From Streptomyces sp. H39-S7 (GTDB lineage: Bacteria; Actinomycetota; Actinomycetes; Streptomycetales; Streptomycetaceae): a stretch of 64,000 bases of DNA. Made by a program: the position numbers and the translations under genes. Of the stretch, positions 62,101 to 64,000 are shown one piece after another. The notes under the pieces were generated by a model that was not told the DNA's origin, ran no database searches, and was given only the letters and a program-made list of their open reading frames with translations. The stretch spans positions 62,001 to 126,000 of the forward strand of contig NZ_JAPVLU010000018.1 of assembly GCF_027158205.1 (NCBI RefSeq), written 5' to 3'. Position 1 is the first letter of the stretch; each line of letters begins with the position of its first letter.

Positions 62101-62200
62101 GCACGTGTCCAACATCCTGGCCAAGCTCAATGTCTCGGGCCGCGGCGAGGCGGCGGCGCTGGCACACCGGCTGCGGCTGTTCACCGTCCCGTCCGTATGA
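59114..62200 (+). CDS. Large ATP-binding LuxR (LAL/STAND) transcriptional regulator
   Basis: A protein of about 1,028 residues. The N-terminal AAA_16 ATPase has Walker A GEAGVGKTR (near residue 41) and Walker B VVLVLEDLHWGD (near 160). The middle 600 residues form TPR-like helical repeats for ligand or partner sensing. The C-terminal 60 residues are a GerE/LuxR helix-turn-helix (LTARERDVLRLV...ISPKTASVHVSNILAKL). Such regulators often control specialised metabolism or carbohydrate use. ATG 59114 is chosen; GTG 59126 and GTG 59078 are in frame. It stands alone, with no biosynthetic gene next to it, so its target is unknown. Confidence 0.93.
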   Translation: MLGTVQTQSVSPVFVGRDSEMTRLADALARAHAGEPQGLVVSGEAGVGKTRLGEEFLAAAAAAGAVTAVGGCVEIGADGLPFAPVSTALRSLYRQLGDELTAAAGNQAGELSRLLPELGEHREIARDGRDSQDDDGRVRLFELTARLLERLAADRTVVLVLEDLHWGDRSTRELLAYLFRSLHRGRLLIVATYRSDDIHRRHPLRPFLAELDRLRTVGRIELSRFSRAEVRSQITGILAAEPEGGMVDKVFERSDGNPFFVEELAVSIQQGCNSGLSDSLRDLLLVRLETLSEDAQRAARIVAEGGTTVEYPLLAAVAGLGEDELIEALRACVGANILLPSEDGDGYRFRHSLVREAVSDDLLPGERSRINRRYAQALEAGPGLVRTDERAARLASYWYYAHDPAKALPAVLRASVEARHRHAYAEQHRLLERALELWEDTPEEIRGELRPADYAEVYPPCGCHPDSPLRFLDLLAEITVAARLSGEPERAFAVAKRALRLVDETEDALRAAWFRAQRSRLVQDLGRGDGWEDVSRAQELLRGMPPSAVHADVLAFVAAWMMIHKSGEEAITTAERAVDLARLVGARETELNARLTLGLLLADSGDVEGGLALAEDVCREARELGLPGLIGRAHGNLASVLEGVGRSRDALAVAAEGIERVREIATRSVRAYLRGNEGESLFSLALWEQCEEAVLWSRRNVSGRMAAGGQALYLGFLALRRGQDAAADEHAQDARDSFVHDTQPQHMVPIRTLTLEIAVRRGRFDEARAILADALDGGLVPGTSRYWWPLLAAGAAAEADGPWMTVDDRHRTAHLRRIRETASALPRLAPVWEAHALLVEAELARAEGQAAPERWAAVVRAFEPVERPYELAQSRYRWAEALLATGHETGEAREARASREEAGALLVLAHTAADALGARPLADEVTLLAQRARIALHEPDGREGAPALAAPEGPADPAEALGLTARERDVLRLVTDGRTNRQIAEELFISPKTASVHVSNILAKLNVSGRGEAAALAHRLRLFTVPSV

Positions 62201-62205
62201 CGGCC

Positions 62206-62235
62206 GAACGGCTCTCCTGGAACCGGGAGCCGTTC
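62206..62235. terminator. Bidirectional terminator between LAL regulator and dehydrogenase
   Basis: A perfect 9-bp stem (GAACGGCTC with GAGCCGTTC) and a 12-nt loop fill the 33-bp gap between convergent stops and overlap the dehydrogenase stop codon. Outer GGCC bases allow further pairing. Confidence 0.65.
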
Positions 62236-63424
62236 AGCCGGCCTTCAACCGCAGGATGCGGTCGTCGCCGGGCTTGGGGTTGCCCCGCCCGTCCGTGTTG
62301 CTGGTGGACAGCAGCAGGGTGCCGTCCTCCAGGGTGACCACGGTACGCAGCCGCCCGTAGGTGTTCACGAAGAACGGCTGCGGGGCCGCGGCGGCCTTCG
62401 TGCCGTCCAGCGGGATGCGCCACAGCCGCTCACCCTTCAGCGAGGCCATCCAGATGCACCCGGCGGCGTAGGCGATGCCGCTGGGGGAGGCGTCGTCGGT
62501 GTGCCACTGCGCGACCGGGTCGACGTATCCCGCCTGGTGCGCCTGCCCCTCGACGACCGGCCAGCCGTAGTTCTTGCCCGGCTCGATGAGGTTCAGCTCG
62601 TCCCAGGTGTTCTGCCCGAACTCCGCCGCCCACAGCCGGCCCTGCGCGTCCCAGGCGAGGCCCTGCACGTTGCGGTGGCCGTACGAGTAGATGACGGAGT
62701 CGGCCTCGGGGTTGCCGTGCGCGGGCTGCCCGTCCGGGGTCATCCGCAGGATCTTCCCGCCCAGCGACGTCTTGTCCTGGGCCAGCGGCCGGTTCCCGCT
62801 CTCACCGGTGCCGGCGTAGAGCATCTTGTCGGGGCCGAAGGCGATCCGGCCGCCGTTGTGGTTGGTGCCGCTGGGGATGCCGCGCAGGATCGTGTCGGGC
62901 GCCCCCAGCTGCTGGCCCACGGGCCTGGAGGGGTCGTAGAGCATGCGCGCGATGCGGTTGTCGTCGGCGGTGGTGAAGTACGCGTACACCAGGCGGTCCG
63001 AGCCGAAGGACGGCGAGATCGCGAGCCCCAGCAGGCCGCCCTCGCCGCCCGGCGTCCCGCCGGCCACCCCCGGCACCGAGCCGACCTCGGCGGTCTTCCC
63101 GGTGGCGGGGTCGACCCTGAGGATCTTCCCGGTGTCCCGGGAGGCGACCAGCAGCGCCCCGTCCGGGAGTTCGGCCACCCCCCACGGCGTGGTCAGGCCG
63201 GTGGCGACGGTCCCGGTCACCGTCGCGGTCCCGGTCGCGGGCGCGGCGGACTCGGAGGCCGGGGACTCGGTGGTCGCTGTGGGAACGGCGGCGGAGGAGG
63301 TGGCCGGCGCCTTCGTGGCCGGCGGGTCCGGGACCGCGCCGTCGGGCGACGAGCAGCCCGCGAGCAGCGCGGCGGCGGCAAGCACGGAGGTCACGGCGGT
63401 CGCGGTGGTGGTACGGCGGTGCAC
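62234..63424 (-). CDS. PQQ-dependent aldose sugar dehydrogenase-like lipoprotein
   Basis: A 396-residue exported lipoprotein with lipobox LLAGC (near residue 24), a Thr/Ala/Pro-rich linker to about residue 70 and a six-bladed beta-propeller of the GSDH/YliI family (LTTPWGVAELPDGALLVASRDTGKI, GGEGGLLGLAISPSF, GTNHNGGRIAFGPDKMLYAGTGE, GHRNVQGLAWD). The GTNHNGGRI segment is in the region of the active-site His of soluble glucose dehydrogenase. It would oxidise sugars on the outer face if PQQ is supplied; no PQQ synthesis genes are in the window. GTG 63424 has GGGAGGA 6 nt upstream. Confidence 0.9.
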   Translation of the reverse strand: MHRRTTTATAVTSVLAAAALLAGCSSPDGAVPDPPATKAPATSSAAVPTATTESPASESAAPATGTATVTGTVATGLTTPWGVAELPDGALLVASRDTGKILRVDPATGKTAEVGSVPGVAGGTPGGEGGLLGLAISPSFGSDRLVYAYFTTADDNRIARMLYDPSRPVGQQLGAPDTILRGIPSGTNHNGGRIAFGPDKMLYAGTGESGNRPLAQDKTSLGGKILRMTPDGQPAHGNPEADSVIYSYGHRNVQGLAWDAQGRLWAAEFGQNTWDELNLIEPGKNYGWPVVEGQAHQAGYVDPVAQWHTDDASPSGIAYAAGCIWMASLKGERLWRIPLDGTKAAAAPQPFFVNTYGRLRTVVTLEDGTLLLSTSNTDGRGNPKPGDDRILRLKAG

Positions 63425-63633
63425 GGCGGGTCCTCCCTCGTGGTGTCCCGCGATGGCATCACGGGCTGGGCCCGCGGTGCCGACGCCGATTGGGACGGCG
63501 GGGACGACCCCCGGGAAATTGCAGCACACAACGGGCCCGCGCGGCGCGACTCTTGTGGGTTCTCCCGCACGTGCCGGTCACCACCGGCCCGCGCGGCCGG
63601 TCCGCACGGTCCGTCGAGGACCGGTCCGCACGG

Positions 63634-63999
63634 TCAGTCCCAGGAGCCCCGTACGGCGGGCAGCCCGGCGATCTCCGCGAAGTCCGCCGGCTCCAGGCGC
63701 AGCGCGGCCGCCCCGGCGTTCTCCGCCGCCCAGCGCACGGTCTTCGTGCCCGGCACCGGGACCACCGCGGGCCCCTGGTCCAGTATCCAGGCCAGCGCCA
63801 CCTGGGCCGGGGTCGCGCCGTGCCGTTCCGCGATTCGCCGCAGGCCCGCCACGATCGGCTGGTTCGCGGCCATCATCTCGGCGGTGAAGCGCGGATGACG
63901 GGCCCGCAGGTCGTTCGGCTCGAAGCCCTGACCCGGGGTCAGGGTGCCGGTGAGGAAGCCGTTGCCGAGCGGCATCGCCGCCATGAACCCGACACCCCG
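63634..63999 (-). CDS. Aldo/keto reductase, C-terminal part
   Basis: The 3' 121 codons of a gene that begins beyond the right edge of the window. The protein runs through GFMAAMPLGNGFLTGTL, then RFTAEMMAANQPIVAGLRRIAERHGATPAQVALAWIL and VPVPGTKTVRWAAENAGAAALRL, the cofactor (NADPH 2'-phosphate) binding region of aldo/keto reductases of the YakC/AKR13 type. It ends with VRGSWD. The active-site Asp, Tyr, Lys and His lie outside the window. It runs toward the dehydrogenase gene on the same strand, with a 209-bp gap that shows no gene. Confidence 0.92.
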   Translation of the reverse strand, partial: RGVGFMAAMPLGNGFLTGTLTPGQGFEPNDLRARHPRFTAEMMAANQPIVAGLRRIAERHGATPAQVALAWILDQGPAVVPVPGTKTVRWAAENAGAAALRLEPADFAEIAGLPAVRGSWD

Positions 64000-64000
64000 C

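Noticed and set aside
59447..62167. A 906-codon open frame antisense to the LAL regulator
   Set aside because: It shows composition typical of antisense frames (Arg, Gly, Gln-rich) and no recognisable motif. The plus-strand regulator has Walker and HTH motifs.

Overview
The window is a 64 kb stretch of a Streptomyces chromosome. The evidence is the very high GC content with G/C-ending codons, frequent GTG/TTG starts preceded by GGAGG-type sites, only two in-frame TTA (bldA) codons that I found, and a gene order (glgP, glgX, L,D-transpeptidases, sdaA-glyA-gcvHT, opp-type operon, mnmA, ligA, GGDEF-EAL protein, gatCAB, LAL regulator) that I recall from the central core of Streptomyces coelicolor around SCO5444-SCO5506. 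That comparison is from memory and no search was run. Most of the window is conserved core with one small accessory insertion.

Layout. Positions 1-13400 hold the 3' part of an alpha-glucan phosphorylase, a DEAD-box RNA helicase behind a cold-shock protein, a secreted M4 metalloprotease with a P-domain, a heterodimeric ABC exporter with an MFS transporter, and the glycogen debranching enzyme GlgX. Positions 13600-20000 hold two tandem lipoprotein L,D-transpeptidases, an enoyl-CoA hydratase, a TTA-containing RsbW-like ATPase, a hotdog thioesterase with its TetR regulator, and a two-EF-hand protein. Positions 20000-30000 hold the serine/glycine block: a tandem-aptamer glycine riboswitch, then gcvT-gcvH-glyA-sdaA, and two SseB-family genes running the other way. 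Positions 30300-36500 are a five-gene peptide ABC transporter. Positions 36500-47500 hold an M1 peptidase, a TRIC-like channel, two short-chain dehydrogenases, a thioesterase, a cysteine desulfurase-MnmA pair for tRNA thiolation, a LOG-like protein, a core-MetE protein and DNA ligase A. Positions 47600-53500 hold a membrane GGDEF-EAL protein (RmdB-like, with an early TTA codon) and gatC-gatA-small membrane protein-gatB. The end holds an MMPL exporter, a receptor-like Ser/Thr kinase, a large LuxR-type regulator, a PQQ-type sugar dehydrogenase lipoprotein and the 3' part of an aldo/keto reductase.

The most unusual feature is a 1,252-bp insertion at the 3' end of sdaA, bounded by perfect 70-bp direct repeats (19982-20051 and 21234-21303). 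The repeat is the last 69 bp of sdaA, so the gene is intact and its displaced original tail and terminator now lie 1.25 kb away. Both ends of the insert carry CAGGGACT repeats phased at exactly 11 bp. The cargo is a VapBC-like toxin-antitoxin pair with its own palindromic operator, and there is no integrase. This looks like a non-autonomous or decayed integrative element that uses sdaA as its attachment site. Other leads are a triple 11-bp CCTTAA repeat upstream of the TTA-containing ATPase gene, palindromes in front of both L,D-transpeptidase genes, a strong hairpin between the peptide-binding protein and permease genes, and an AT-rich promoter-like segment inside a convergent gap at 18330-18450.
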